Below are positions 49,301 through 61,388 of a stretch of 64,000 bases of DNA, piece after piece. The stretch is from Dendrocalamus latiflorus (taxonomy: Eukaryota > Streptophyta > Magnoliopsida > Poales > Poaceae), in contig CM029663.1 of assembly GCA_017311315.1 (NCBI GenBank), forward strand, positions 21,561,412 through 21,625,411, read 5' to 3'. Below the pieces are notes generated by a model. That model saw only the letters and a program-made list of their open reading frames with translations. It had not been told where the DNA came from and did no database searches. Made by a program: the position numbers and the translations under genes. Within the stretch, counting starts at the first letter, position 1, and each line of letters starts with the position of its first letter.

Positions 49301-51363
49301 CATATTGTCGAGTACTGGTTGCTTTCTTTCATGTCAAAGTAGCACATTTTGATCAATAACTATTCTGCTTCAGGATGTTAAACTCTTGGTTGAAGACATT
49401 GGAGAACTCAAGCCAACTATATTCTGCGCTGTTCCACGTGTGCTAGACAGAATTTATGGAGGTACTGCATTCGGCTTAAAAAATTTGAAATTTGCAGCAA
49501 TCCATATGTCATATATATGTTAATGTTATTCAGTCATTCAAGCATATAATAATGTTGTATTGCTTCTATAATTCAGGACTGCAAGATAAAGTTTCAACTG
49601 GTGGTTTCCTCAAGAAGACACTGTTCAATGTTGCTTACAAATAGTAATCTGCTTCTAATATCCGATCAATCAAGTCATGTGTCTTCTCTAACATTGTGAT
49701 CGGACTCTAATCTTTACTCTAAATGGTTATGCAGTAAACAAGGGAACATGATGAAAGGAAGCAAGCATGAAGAGGCTGCTGCTATTTTCGACAAACTAGT
49801 CTTCACTAAGGTACAACGAAATGATGAAAAGCTATAATTTCAGCTGTGACGTTAACTATACAATGTTTGTACTGAGTTCAGTTTTAATCTTGTGCAACCA
49901 TCTAGGTGAAACGAGGACTAGGTGGCAGAGTACGACTAATTCTATCTGGGGCAGCTCCCCTATCTAATCATGTTGAGGAGTTCCTGCGTGTGGTTACATG
50001 CGCCCATGTTCTGCAAGGCTATGGTATGTTTATCAAGCCATATGATCTTATAGTCCTGAATTCAGCAAAAGGATGTTGAGTGGTTTCCCAAGATATCTGA
50101 CTATCTTAATTGCCTTTGCTTCTTTTCTTCTTTATAGGTCTCACTGAGACCTGTGCTGGGTCCTTTGTTTCCTTGCCAAACAACATGTCCATGCTGGGAA
50201 CTGTAGGCCCTCCGGTCCCATATGTCGAAGTACGCCTAGAGTCTGTTCCTGAAATGGGATATGATGCATTGTCAAAAGAATCACCTCGTGGGGAGATTTG
50301 CATCAGAGGGGACACCTTGTTCTCAGGGTACTACAAGCGAGAGGACCTCACCAAGGAAGTCTTGGTCGATGGCTGGTTCCACACAGGTATGTCTAATTCC
50401 AACATTTGATCATAAATGCTTGTCACTGTCAAGAAAGAATGGCAAAAGGAAACACCAAGGCTTTCATAGACCTCATTCGTCAATAAGCGATACCCATCAT
50501 AAAAGAGACATTCAACTTATCATCATAAAGTTGAATGCTCCTTCTGTGGTGTGACTCATTTGCACCTCTTATTGTAGGAGACATTGGCGAGTGGCAGCCC
50601 GATGGAAGCATGAAGATCATCGATCGCAAGAAGAACATCTTCAAGCTCTCCCAAGGAGAATATGTCGCGGTCGAGAATCTAGAGAACATCTTTGGTCAAG
50701 CTCCTGATGTTGATTCGGTACAGTCCGACAACAGCATTCATCCTCTCATTACTCTAGAGTTTCAAATTTTCTATAGGGTGTCCACTGATTTCAACGATGT
50801 TTCCAGATTTGGGTGTACGGAAATAGCTTTGAATCATGCCTGGTCGCAGTGATCAACCCCAATAAGCAAGCTCTGGAAAGATGGGCAGAGTCAAACGGGG
50901 TAACTGGAGACTTTGCCTCGGTATGTGAAAATCCCAAAGCAAAAGAGTTCATCTTGGGAGAACTAACCAAGACGGGTAAAGTAAAGAAGGTAAGCAACCT
51001 GGACAAGTGAAACATATCAACAGTTTTTGGAACAATGCCACATGCAGTGACCTTGGCAGATATGTCTGATACAATCGTTCTCCTGATCTTGTTGCAACAG
51101 CTTAAAGGCTTTGAGCTCATCAAGGCTGTTCATCTGGACCCGGTGCCGTTCGACATGGAGCGCGACCTAATCACCCCGACATACAAGAAGAAGCGGCCAC
51201 AGCTGCTAAAATATTATCAGGTACCACACTAATAATTCAGTATTTGTATTGTAGCTCGTACAATTCAAGGTAAAAAAACTTGGATTATCCATCTAAGTCT
51301 TGCTCCCCTTGGTGCCATTTTTTCCAGGGCGTCATCGACGGCATGTATAAGAGCATGAAGTAG
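46353..51363 (+). CDS. LACS: Long-chain acyl-CoA synthetase (LACS4-like)
   Basis: Activates free fatty acids with ATP and CoA for lipid synthesis and export. Exons: 46353-46510, 46722-46785, 46924-47013, 47166-47222, 47673-47721, 47916-47992, 48476-48515, 48596-48690, 48894-49061, 49173-49283, 49374-49461, 49577-49643, 49735-49810, 49906-50023, 50138-50386, 50578-50717, 50807-50989, 51101-51220, 51328-51363; 1986 bases, 661 residues, close to Arabidopsis LACS4. Motifs of the AMP-binding family: YTSGTTGDPKGV (P-loop), YLPLAHIFDRV, GYGLTETCAG, GEICIRGDTLFSGYYKR, GWFHTGDIGEWQPDG and IDRKKNIFKLSQGEYVA (the IDRKK and FKLSQGEY signature of plant LACS), with KTGKVKK near the C-terminus. The end YKSMK lacks a PTS1 signal, so an ER-type rather than peroxisomal enzyme is likely. 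All exons join in frame without stops. LACS4-like is by overall resemblance only. Confidence 0.96.
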
Positions 51364-51733
51364 GAAGGCTTAACTCATGGCGGTACGGTGAATCAAACGA
51401 AGCTCTGGCGACCTCAGCAAAGTGTTTTAACTTGGAAGAAAAGAAATAGAGGTTGTTAGCTAGCCTAGGTTTAGTATCCATATTTTCTCCTGAATTTGGA
51501 CATGTAATGGAGTACATCTATAGCGGAGCTGGCGTGAGCGACCCAAGCCGGTGTTAATTTCTCATCGAGTTCTTCTGCTGCCGCATGCATGTAACCGTGT
51601 CCGTGTGTATTCCTTTCGCATCCTGCCGTTTCTTTGCATACCAATCTAAAAGGAAAAATGTGAAGAAAGTTTACAACCCCGGCCGCATGGTGCTGCAACT
51701 CTATTTGAAAGACCAGATATGGTAACAAAAAGG

Positions 51734-53725
51734 TGAGTGGTGCCGTTTAAAATTTCCCCTAACTATTCAAAATTCTATCTTCAAACACTTACAAAGGTGT
51801 AAAACATAAAATCCTCAGTTGAAAACCCAAATCAACTAGCTCAAAACAACAAACCTTTGAACTTCCTGGTGGTTTGATCAGCCTCCAAACGGCGGTCTGA
51901 CCGTTCAGGCGGTCTGACAGCTAGTATAACGGCGGTCTAGCCTCTGTTACAGTAAAATTAGGCAAATGAATAGTGTTTTTAGCATGGATTGAAAAACAAA
52001 AATTATGAGAACTTTTGATATGTAGATCCAAATGATATGAAACTTTACAGGGATCTACTCTAGAGTATCAAGAACCTATTCTAATAAACAATCATAAAAA
52101 TCATGGTCAAAGTTGTGACCTCTTTCAGTTTATTGGAAGGTTGCACCAAAATCAAACCAAAACGCAAACGGTGAATACAACTTACTCGTGTGTAGATGAT
52201 AGCCAAGATGGCTCTAAATATATTTTCACATATCATAGCAAGCTAGAAAACCGAAGAATTCCAGTCAAAAATCCTTAGGTTAAGAGATGGATCAAAGAGA
52301 CCAAAATTAAGCAAAATCGAATTTTCTTATTAATCTTCCTATCAAAATGCCTAGATGGGTGGAAATGTACTCGAGGATTATCTCCCATCTTTTGCACATT
52401 CTTGGCACAGTAAGATCACAAGAGGGAAAGAGGATAGATCAAAATCAACCAAAAGTCAAGCACATCAATCAAAAATAAGAGACACAAGAGATGCAAAACA
52501 ATTCATATATTGCTTACTTAAGGAGGTAGGTTTTACAGCCACTCCACCTTAGAGGACAAAGAACATACAAGATATTTACTCTCAAACCCTAACATTAGAG
52601 ATGAGAGTACATGAGATAGGTTAACTTTACATGTCTACATCCCAACTCCTTTTATAGGTGGGCTACTAGCCACCTACACGCTTTAATGGATTATAACCAC
52701 TATTACAATGGGGAATCTATTAACCCTACACACACGGGTTTTACTCTCACAAGTTCACTTATGCACACTTTTCAAAACGCATGTGTGTGCATCCGCTAAA
52801 CCCTTAGCTTTGATCCAACTAGCTCCACCTTGACCTAAACCGCTCTTCAACGCATCGCCCATGCACCGTGGTTTTGATCTAAGATAGTTTTCAGTATTTT
52901 AATCAAACTTCCAAAATACAATTTCTTGACCCGGTCATCACTAACTACTGCAAGCATTCGTCATGCTTGCCATGTGTAGGTGCACCACTAGTCTGCCACA
53001 CCTCGCCAAGTCTCTCCCGTCCTGGTTCTACCGAACCACAGTTCACTTGGCCCGTGCAAGCTACATGGCACCATCCCATCGTTTGAACTCGCTTTCAACA
53101 TTTCTCACCTTTCTCGTGCCATGTTTGAGCTCACCGTCTCACCCGGCATCGTCGACCGTTCTGGGCCTCAACTCCTCCATGAGCCTAGCCCTGATCCCCA
53201 TCATTGACCACGGTTGACTCCAAGCGACACTGCATATTCAAAGACAAAGAAATCGTTTCCAGGCATAAGTTCTTCACAACTTGACCTGCATTAGCCAAGA
53301 TATGCATCATGCACACTTAATCCAATGACCTAGGTCAACCCAAATTAATCCATGACTCAATTCTCCAAAACCATGTTTTTCTGGGAAGATCGAAAGTACC
53401 GCACTTACCATACTGGTTTCCACTTTGCGGTAATACCGCTCCCTAAAGTGGTACTTCCGCACGTTGAAAGCCTCACCTGGACGTCTCTGAAAAAACGTAC
53501 TACAACTCAACCTAGTACTTCCACCGAGCCATACTACCGCACATGCCTGTGGTACATCCGCAAAGCGGAACTATCGCACTAATACCTACGGTACTTCCGA
53601 TTTTTCTGACTCTTCCAGAAAACAATTCAAATCAAATGCAATCTTTACAAAACCAATTGACCACTCCATAAACATTGCAATGGTTCATCACAACAGTATC
53701 ATGGACCATCTCACATGATCCTTCA
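51734..53725 (-). repeat. 3' LTR of the Copia element, about 2.0 kb
   Basis: On the minus strand it starts TGAAGGATCATGTGAG directly after a polypurine tract. 52280-53345 is repeated at 57555-58625. At 53395-53600 it holds a cluster of TACTTCCGC/TACCGC-type motifs, like those in LTR copies A and B. The other edge was not fixed because the second LTR lacks that part. Confidence 0.72.
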
Positions 53726-55550
53726 ATCTCCCCCTTGATGAGTCCATTGGTAATTATTCAAAAATACAAATTGGAGGTGGATTTAGAAAAGAAAGGAAGA
53801 ATTTTGCAAAGAGAGTTCCAAATAGTCAAAGAAAGATTGCAAAGAGCGAAGATGACAATTTGAAACAGAAATAGATAGAAGTTGTTGAAAATGGCAGTTT
53901 TGCACAAAAAACTTCATATCCACCCAAAAGTTTCGAAAAATCTCACTCTAGGTCCATACGAAAGGGCAATTGCTCGATTTGACTTTAGTCATGGTGAGAG
54001 GTAATAGAAACTCACAGCAGCACAACAAAGCTCCAAAAATCGAGATCTTGCATAAAAATATCAAATCATGCTCTAGATGTGCATTTTACTTATCATTTTC
54101 ACCCTTTGACAATGGAATTATTAAGATGCATGGAAAAGATAGAGTATGATTAGATGAAGTGACTGTATTTTACTCCATTTTAGCATTTAGGAGCCCAAAA
54201 AATTATCCAAAGCAACTTTCCAAGTATTACACCAAGCCATAAAAAGTGAAAATGCTATCTAGATCATGCCAAAACATATATAGCCAAGCTCAAGCCAAAT
54301 AAGCAATGATTCTGAAATTAAATAGATTTTTAACATGTTAATTTATCCAGAAATGAGCCAAGCCATGTTAATAGACTAAATGGAGCCAAGAAGCTATAAT
54401 TGAGTTATTTTAGAGTGCTACAAGTTCAAATTTTAAACATTTTGTTCAAGCACTTGATGACATTTGTAATTGATTAAATTTAGCACATTTGGCAGCCTTT
54501 TTAAAATTTATTTTTGATTATAGCCAAGTTTCAACCAAATTTTCATAAAATTTTGTTTTTCTTAGCCATGTACTAGATTTCAAGCCTTATGCGACCACTA
54601 CAAGAAAAAAAAGCTTAAAGAAGTGATCTTGGTCATCCAAAACTCCTCCTGAGTTTATGCCTACTGCAATGGCAAGCTGTCTCATAAGAAAAAATTGGTG
54701 AGATCAGTTTTTCGCACAAAAGAGATATTTTTGCATGTTCTTGACTTAGTTCAAGAACAAAGAATTAACACTAACTCATGCTTCACAATGAACTAGCATA
54801 GCTGAATCTAAAACTCTAAGTTCAAGACTCAAATTAGTTTATTTGACATAGCATGAATTATAATAGGAAGTAGAATATGATTTAGTTCAAGTTTTTCACA
54901 TTTAAAGGAGCTATCATGGCAAAAGCTAATCTACACATGAAAGAACATGATAAATATAGCAGGCTTAGCACAAGACATGGCAAGGTGTAAAGTAATTTAT
55001 CATATCACACTAGGATAATAATCAAGGCTCTGTGTATTTATATTACAATGCATATTGTTGAAATTAAATATGATACAATAAAAATCCCAACTCCCCTTCA
55101 ACAATTAAGTCAATTCTAGAAATAATTTGATTCAAGTTAAGTTATGTCATCATTAACCTCCAAAAAATCTCAAATAAACTCCCCCTAAGACAAAGCAATA
55201 AGCAAGAGAGAAGAACCTTAAAAGAAATAAAAAATGACAGTCTTTAAAGTATAGACACGATAGAAGGAATACTATGGCTCAGACTCGCTCTTATCTACCC
55301 CAAATGGCTATAGGACTATTAGATGGTCATCTAAAATACAAGGGAGTAAATATGTTCCCTGTCTACCCAAGGGGCCCAACCCTCGCTAAATCTAAAAGAA
55401 ATGAGTGAACTCAACCTAGTGAGAAGAGAATCAACTAATAAGCAGCATCCTAGGATCACAAGATGAGATGAAGAAGTCTAAATAACTAAGAATGAGAACC
55501 ACTTTAGTCTATGCTAGAAAGACTAACCAAATGCACCCAATAAACAAAGT

Positions 55551-57555
55551 TTAACAGAATAAAAAGAGGTATATGAACAATATAATACAGAAAATACATG
55601 ATGCTCCCTCTCGGATTAAGCTATAAGGACAGGCCACCCCAAGCTCTCCTAGCAAGGTCATGAACCTTAAGCTTTCTAAAGGCTTGGTGAAAATATCAGC
55701 CAACTGGTTACCACTCTCCACAAACTGAAGCATTATGTCATCCTTCTCCACATGGTCTCTAAGGAAATGATATCCGATATCTATTTGCTTAGTCCTGGAG
55801 TGCTGCACTGGATTCTTGGCAATGTTAATGGTAGAAGTGTTATCATAGAAAAGTGAAACACTATCTATAGCTAACCCAAAGTTCCGCAAGGTCGAAACCA
55901 TCCAAAGCACCTGACTACAGCAACTAGCGGCTGCAACATATTCGGCCTCTGCGGTGGACTGTGTAACATTGGACTGCTTCCTAGAAGACCAATAAATAAG
56001 ATAAGTGCTAATGAATTGATAAGTGCCAGAGGTGCTCTTCCTATCTATCTTACAGCCAGCACTATCTGCATCAGAGTAGGCTCTAAGGGAAAGACATGAA
56101 GCAGAAGAATACCAGATACCATAGTCTAGAGTAGCTCGAAGGTACCTGAAGATACGCTTCACTGCCTGACGGTGAGAGATGCGAGGAGAAGCCTGAAATC
56201 GAGCGCACAGACACATGACAAAATGTATGTCTGGCCTCGAAGTATTGAGGTACAAGAGGGAGCCAATCATGCTGCAGTACTCCTTCTGATGTACTGGCTC
56301 GCCATCCTCATCTATATCGAGTATAGTTGAGGTTACCATCAGAGTCGACACAGCCTTGCCATCACTCATGTCAAAGCGTCTCAGGAGCCCTTGAGTGTAC
56401 TTGCCTTGATTGAAGAAGGTACTCTCTAGATTCTGCTTGATCTGAAAGCTGAGGAAGAAGCTCAACTCGCCCATTATGCTCATCTCAAACTCTGTGCTCA
56501 TGACATCAGAAAACTGGGAAACAAGAGCACGAGAGGAGCCACTAAAGATAATGTCATCCATATAAATCTGGACGAGTAGAAGGTCATTGCCATGCCTGCG
56601 AATTAATAAGGTCTTGTCTATCTTACATATCTCAAACCTATGACTCAAGATATAGGACTTAAGCCTCTTATACCAAGCTCTAGGGGCTTACTTAAGTCCA
56701 TACAGGGCTTTAGAAAACTTGAATACATGGTTTGGATATTTAGGGTTCTTGAAACCTGGTGACTATCTAAAATAGACCTCTTCCTCAATATGCAAGCGAA
56801 ATCCTGATGGCCTCTAGCCTAGCTACAAGGGTGAAGGTCTCATCAAAATCTAAACCTTAAATCTAGGAGAAACCTTGACTACCAGTCTAGTCTTGTTTTG
56901 AATGACTACCCTATCCTCACTCTACTTGTCTTGAAAACCTACTTGGTTCCTGTGACATTATGATCACTAGGGGACTCAACAAGCGACCAGACCATGTTTC
57001 TCTCGAAATTCTCTAATTCCTCATGCATGGCATTGACCTAAGACTCATTAGAAAGTGCATGACAGGTATCCTTAGGCTCAAAAGAGGCAAGAAAGGTAGA
57101 ATGTAGACATAAATGAGATAAGACAGACTTTCAGCGCGTGACATGCTTAAGAATATATCCTATGATCTGCTCCGGAGTATGACGACGCTGAATGTGTCAA
57201 GGAAGTCTTAGATGAGAAGAAAAAATGGCCTCTAACTCATGAGCTGAGGAGGTAAGAACAGAGCCACATGCTACAGAAAAATCGGAAGGTGATGGCCAAT
57301 CTCCCTAAGGTGTAGTGGTAGAAGCGGACACCACAAGAGAAGATGGGACATGATTAGGTAAAGAACCTTCATCTCTATCATCCTTATCATCTACAAAGAT
57401 GATCTAGGACTGCATAACTGGACCTAATCGAAAGTCACATCACAGGTCTCTGTAAATTCTACTAGTCTCGTAGTTCCAGACCCTAAAATCCTGCAAAGAA
57501 GTCGAGTAACCTAGAAAGATACCATCAGAAGAACGAGACTTGAACTTATCTAGGT
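55551..57555 (-). pseudogene. Copia pol fragment: integrase end, reverse transcriptase, RNase H
   Basis: The longest open stretch is 56648-55551 (365 residues): YMDD active-site box in QIYMDDIIFSGSS, SMIGSLLYLNTSRPDIHFV, RNase H pieces (LRAYSDADSAGCKIDRKSTS, STAEAEYVAAASCCSQVLW) and QLADIFTKPLESLRF at the end. Upstream, FKFSKALYGLK is followed by a stop where GLKQAPRAW is usual (near 56690), and further up SSDGIFLGYSTS and RVWNYETSRIY from the integrase C-terminus end at 57555, where LTR sequence takes over. Not functional. Confidence 0.9.
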
Positions 57556-58625
57556 GGACCAAAGAGGCCAAAATCAAGTAAAACTGGATTTTCTTGTGAA
57601 TCTTGCTATCGAAGTGTCTAGATGGGTGGAGATGTACTCCTAAGGATTATTTCCATCTCTTACACGTTCTTGGCACATCAAGATCACAAGAGGGAAAGAG
57701 GAGAGATCAAAACTAACCAAAAGTCAAACACATCAATCAAAAACAAGAGAGACATAAGAGATACAAAATGATTGATGTATTGCTTACTTGAGAAGGTAGG
57801 TTTTACAACCACTTTACCTTGGAGGACAAAGAGCACACAAGGCACTCACTCTCGAACCCTAACCCTAGAGATGGGAGCACATGAGATGGGTTGGATGGTT
57901 AATCTTACATGTCTCCATCCCAACCCTTTTATAGGTGGGCAACTAGCCATCTACACCCTTTAATAGATCTTATCCACTATTACAATGGGAAAAACTAGTT
58001 AACCCCACACACACAAATTTTACTCTCACAAGTTCACTTATGCACGCTTTTCAAAGCGCATAACTGTGCATTAGCTAAACCCTTAGCCTTGATCCATCCA
58101 GCTCCACCTTGACCTGAACCGCTCTCCAACATATCATCCATGCGCCACAATTTTGATCCAAGATGGTTTCCGGTATTTTGGTCAAACTACCAAAATACAC
58201 TTTCTTGACCTGGTCATCACTAATCACTGTAAGCAATCGCCATGCTTGCTATGTGCAGATGTACTACTAGCCTGCCATGTGTTGCCAAGTCTCTCCCGTC
58301 CCAGTTCTATCGAACCATGGCTCACTTGGACCGTGTAAGCTACATGGCACCATTCCGCTGTTCAAACTCGCCTTTAACATTTCTTGCCTTTCTCGTGCCA
58401 TGCATGAGCTCACCATCTCACCCAGCATCCTCGACCGTTCCGGGTCTCAAGTCCTCCATGTGCCTAGCCCCGATCCCCGCTATTGACCACGGTTGACTCT
58501 AAACAATCTTACACTTCCAAAGACAACGAAATCGTTTCCAGATATAAGTTTTTCACAACCTAACCTACATTAGCCAAGACGCATCATGCACGCTTAATCT
58601 AATGATCCAGGTCAACCCTTGACCA
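57555..58625 (-). repeat. Truncated 5' LTR of the Copia element
   Basis: Direct repeat of 52280-53345 (for example AAGATCACAAGAGGGAAAGA, GTAGGTTTTACA, TTGACCACGGTTGACTC) with many substitutions and small indels. It lacks both LTR ends: at 57555 it abuts integrase sequence and at 58625 unrelated DNA. Its divergence from the 3' LTR suggests an old insertion. Confidence 0.82.
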
Positions 58626-58963
58626 ATCCGTAGACATAAGGTCATAGGCAGGCAGCAGCACCCGTATTTGTCACACATGTGCATGATGCATGGGGCCCAA
58701 CAAGATTTCCACATCTGCTCAAATTCGCGGTGTAGTACTCGGTGGACAGGGGTAATTTTAATTTTAGAGTGATTGTTTGGTTGATTTGGTGGATTTCTGT
58801 TGTGTTGGGATGATGATAATGATGATGCATGAATTGCAACATCTAGAGGGGGGATACGCCCCTTTACCGTTTTGCCTCAAGTTCCCAACCACCACACCAC
58901 CACCGCCACCACCCCGACAATCCCATGATTAACATCCTGTTTCCTTTTTGGTGGTATGATCAG
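58626..58963 (+). other. Intron-like sequence before the DUF1639 exon
   Basis: Mixed sequence ending in a good acceptor (GTATGATCAG at 58954-58963). No upstream coding exon of the DUF1639 gene was found between here and the LACS stop. Confidence 0.4.
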
Positions 58964-59454
58964 GTTCGTCGAAGAGCGATCGGGCGGCGGGCAGAGGCGG
59001 TCGCCGGACAAGGCGCACAAGCCCACCGTGGACGCTGTGCTGCACATGGATCCCAAGAGAAACCACCATGACTCGCCGCTGACCGCCAACGGCACTGTCG
59101 CCGGCGAGAAGCTGGGCGTGGAGCGCTTCGAGCTGCCCCGGATCTACATCTCGCTGTCGCGCAAGGAGAAGGATGACGACTTCTTGGCCATGAAGGGCAC
59201 CAAGCTGCCCCAGCGGGCCAAGAAGAGGGCCAAGAACGTGGACAAGACGCTCCAAATATGCCCATCTGCCGCTGCAACCAATTGATCTGATCGGATCTAG
59301 TCCAACCCATTTCCATCGGCTTTGATCATAGGATTAATAACATGTGCTTGTGTTGCTTCTGCTGTGATGTGTGCAGTATGTCTTCCCAGGGATGTGGCTG
59401 TCAGATTTGACAAAAGGCAGATATGAGGTGCGAGAGAAGAAATCCGTGAAGAAG
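58964..59454 (+). pseudogene. DUF1639 protein gene, 3' exons with damaged splice donor
   Basis: Exon 58964-59255 reads FVEERSGGGQRRSPDKAH, LGVERFELPRIYISLSRKEK and FLAMKGTKLPQRAKKRAKN, and exon 59377-59454 reads YVFPGMWLSDLTKGRYEV, EKKSVKK: together the conserved core of the plant DUF1639 family, whose function is unknown. The base composition is G+C rich and the frame is intact. Oddities: the expected donor CTCCAG|GTATGC reads CTCCAA|ATATGC (two G to A changes), so the exons should not join; reading on gives ICPSAAATN and a stop at 59283-59285. The 5' exon is missing, apparently displaced or lost with the Copia insertion. An in-frame ATG at 58956 overlaps the acceptor. I call it a pseudogene; an expressed truncated protein is possible. 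Confidence 0.75.
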
Positions 59455-60320
59455 GTATAATAGTCCACTTTTGCATTGGCCATTTTTCGGTTCATGCAGC
59501 TTACCAGATCGTTTCTGTTCTGTGTGCTAGAAAGAAAAGAAAAGGAAAATTGCTTATATTTAGGGCATGGGATTGATTGGGTGCAATGCAGAAGAAAAGC
59601 CGAAAAGTGGGTCACTTTTCTATTGGGCTGGCCCCCTCTCACACGTGGGGCCCGTGACCCGTGATGCTTTGTGTCCTCATTGATGACGGCACTGATTTAT
59701 TTGGCTCGGCTCTATTTTTGTGGACGTGGAGACGCAAGTCTTTCGCTTACCTTGCAAACACTCCACACAAGGTAAGAGACTAAAGGGTGTTCTAATAGAG
59801 ACTAGATGTGTTCATATTAGTTCTGACTAATAGTTTTTATCGAAAATAAGTAATAATGATTAAAAGAATTAATGTTTAGAAGATGGAAAAGGTAGTGAGA
59901 AAAGTAAGCAAGAGATGCGTGTTCAAGGGTGCAAGATGCATTGTGATCCTTTGACTTATTTTCGGATCAAGAGAAGTGTAAAGATCACTTCGAGAAGTTT
60001 GATGTTCATATTGCCCAAGTGGAAGCCAGAAACATAAACCAATGTGAACACCCCTACGACCACTTAGTGCTGCATACACAAAGGACTACTGCAGCATGCA
60101 CGATCGTTCACAGTAGCAACAAAACATCTTAGCACCCTCTTTGAGCATGGGACGACTTGTCAACCTCTTATCGTGAACCATTCACATAATTGTTACTGTA
60201 ACCACTTTTTTCAAATTTAGCTCTCAAAGGGCTTTTTTTAAAAAAAAATTAATTCTCTCCATGGACCACCCAAGCTCAGCAAATGACTTGCTGAGCTATG
60301 ACGAGCTATTATAGCTTGAT
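59455..60320. other. Flank of the DUF1639 exons, no gene recognised
   Basis: A possible further short exon could start after CAATGCAG at 59592 (AAGAAAAGCCGAAAAGTG) but its end does not match the family I remember. The rest is A/T rich, with a run of T and A at 60233-60250. Confidence 0.35.
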
Positions 60321-61304
60321 AGGTCGCCTGCCAAGCCCCTTGCACGGTAGAAGCTGGTCAGCTACTATGCATGCCTAATTAGTGTTTTAATTAACACTAA
60401 TTATACTTAATTAGTACTAATCACAATTAACTAGTATTGTTGTATTTGATTAGTGCTAATTAAAGCAAAATTAATTGGATTTTATTTTGTGCTTTAATCA
60501 GTACTAATTATAATTAATAGGATTAATTATAAGATTAATTAAACACTAATCATGTGTATGATTGATGTACTTAATTACATAATATTATCCACATGATGTA
60601 GTCATACAAGCCATTTTACTTGGTCCATTATAAAAACTCTAATTATTACATTTTATTTTATCGTCTTAAGGCTTAGTGTCAAACCCACAGTTGCCTTGCA
60701 ATAACATCTGGAGAAGGTTGGTACTGATAATAATAATGCACTTTAAAAATGTTGGAATCATTGGTAGTTTAATATATGCATGCGCTTGCCTTTGAATATT
60801 CAACTAGTAGCTTTGCAACAAGTACTAACCAGCACAACGGTTAAACAAATCTTTGTACTAGGATAAGGTAGCCTATCTCATTGACTAGTTGTATGTATTT
60901 TGATCCGTTGAATTCGTAACTAACATTAGAAAAAACCTTCTCTACTTGCTGATTTGTTCCAACTGGTTACAATCTAGATCAGTTTAGCTCTAGTTCTTGC
61001 TCTATTATCTAGTTAGTCCCTAGGGAAGAATATACCTTATAAAGTGACAACTTGATCCGGACTTCTGTATTTTTTACTCGATATCTTGCTGATATGTGTG
61101 GTGTGTAATTGCACATCTCACTGATATGTGTGGTGTGTAATCTTACGATGATTAGTGCTTAATTAAGCTCATGATTAGGACTAATTAATTGTGATTAGCA
61201 CTAAATAAATATGATTAATTGATTGCTTTAATTAGCACTAATTAAAATGCTAATTAAGCACCTGACCGGCTGGCTGCTACCGCGCATGGGGCTCGGCAGA
61301 CCGA
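60321..61304. repeat. Inverted repeat with A/T-rich palindromic core
   Basis: The left arm (60321-60411: GCCTGCCAAGCCCCTTGCAC, then GGTAGAAGCTGGTCAG and TTAGTGTTTTAATTAACACT) reads back imperfectly as the right arm (61218-61304: CCGGCTGGCTGCTACCGCGC, ATGGGGCTCGGCAGACC). Between them 60370-60560 and 61140-61260 are packed with TTAGTACTAATTA-type palindromes. It looks like terminal regions of a non-autonomous DNA transposon of about 1 kb, or the inner end of the MULE to its right. No target duplication was fixed. Confidence 0.65.
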
Positions 61305-61388
61305 ATTTTTTTCTATTTTAGCCCTTTTTTTGAAAAATATTCACATTTAGACCCCTGGTAGTTTTAATTCCGTTTTGGGACCCATAGG

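Larger units (their letters stand above)
51734..58625 (-). mobile_element. Rearranged Copia element, Sirevirus-like
   Basis: In minus orientation: remnant of the 5' LTR (about 58625-57555), then directly the end of integrase and reverse transcriptase/RNase H (57550-55551), a non-coding 3' region (55550-53726), and the 3' LTR (53725 to about 51734). gag, protease and most of integrase are missing. Two polypurine tracts (minus strand TTAGGGGGAGTTT near 55180 and CATCAAGGGGGAGATT just before the 3' LTR) fit the Sirevirus lineage, which is known for repeated PPTs upstream of the 3' LTR. In-frame stops break pol. It fills the interval between LACS and the DUF1639 exons. The low-coordinate LTR edge is approximate. 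Confidence 0.85.

Noticed and set aside
59250..59265. AT-AC minor intron donor in the DUF1639 gene
   Set aside because: ATATGCCCAT does not match the U12 donor ATATCCTT, and the acceptor at 59376 is an ordinary U2-type GTGCAG without a TTCCTTRAC branch nearby.
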